Below, piece by piece: positions 6,061 to 6,087 of a DNA stretch of 6,087 nucleotides. The translations under genes and the position numbers were made by a program. The notes under the pieces were generated by a model. The model had not been told where the DNA came from. It was given only the letters and a program-made list of their open reading frames with translations, and did no database searches. Position 1 is the stretch's first letter. Every line of letters begins with the position of its first letter. The stretch is from NCBI GenBank assembly GCA_963643985.1, contig CAVINP010000109.1, positions 1 to 6,087 of the forward strand. The letters run 5' to 3'. This DNA comes from SFTH01 sp963643985. GTDB taxonomy: Bacteria > Bacillota > Clostridia > Christensenellales > Aristaeellaceae.

Positions 6061-6085
6061 CCAACCCCACCACCGCTCACGCGGT
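6050..6085 (+). promoter_or_regulatory. Two adjacent small hairpins, possible attenuator
   Basis: TGGGG (6050-6054) can pair with CCCCA (6065-6069) around a 10-nt loop containing the leader stop codon. ACCGC (6072-6076) pairs with GCGGT (6081-6085) around TCAC. The stems are only 5 bp each, and any T-run or downstream gene would lie beyond the window end. Confidence 0.25.
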
Positions 6086-6087
6086 CC

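Overview
This window looks chromosomal and comes from a fairly high-GC anaerobic Firmicute, probably a gut-type Clostridia/Oscillospiraceae relative. That placement is inferred from strong AAGGAGG-type ribosome binding sites, AT-rich SigA-type promoters between GC-rich genes, and the gene families present. No taxonomic marker gene is in the window.

Left end (1-951, minus strand): a trigger-factor-related FKBP-type peptidyl-prolyl isomerase that lacks the ribosome-binding N-terminal domain. The 233-bp gap after it holds two divergent promoters, one for this gene and one for the rightward operon.

Centre (1185-5929, plus strand): a four-gene one-carbon operon. It contains formate-tetrahydrofolate ligase (fhs), a stand-alone methenyl-THF cyclohydrolase of the FTCD_C/FchA family, a FolD-type methylene-THF dehydrogenase, and a polytopic membrane protein that I recognise as DUF1576. 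The three enzymes cover formate + THF + ATP <-> 10-formyl-THF <-> 5,10-methenyl-THF <-> 5,10-methylene-THF. The pathway is reversible, so it could either assimilate formate or make ATP while releasing it. The FolD protein has lost two of the three canonical cyclohydrolase catalytic residues, which fits a separate cyclohydrolase being encoded just upstream. The ligase also departs from its family signature around the formyl-phosphate site but keeps its folate-stacking aromatics. The set therefore reads as a divergent, co-adapted C1 module with its own putative membrane partner. Two gaps in the operon (fhs-fchA and folD-DUF1576) each carry a strong triloop hairpin.

Right end (5934-6087): a 79-nt imperfect palindrome with 13-nt perfect outer arms follows the membrane-protein gene directly. 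Its right arm supplies a Shine-Dalgarno sequence for a 15-codon ORF, and two small hairpins follow. This resembles the leader of a gene lying beyond the window, but that gene cannot be seen.

The most interesting content is the apparent division of labour between FolD and FchA, the altered ligase active site, the linked membrane protein of unknown function with an internal duplication, and the large palindrome with its leader-like ORF.
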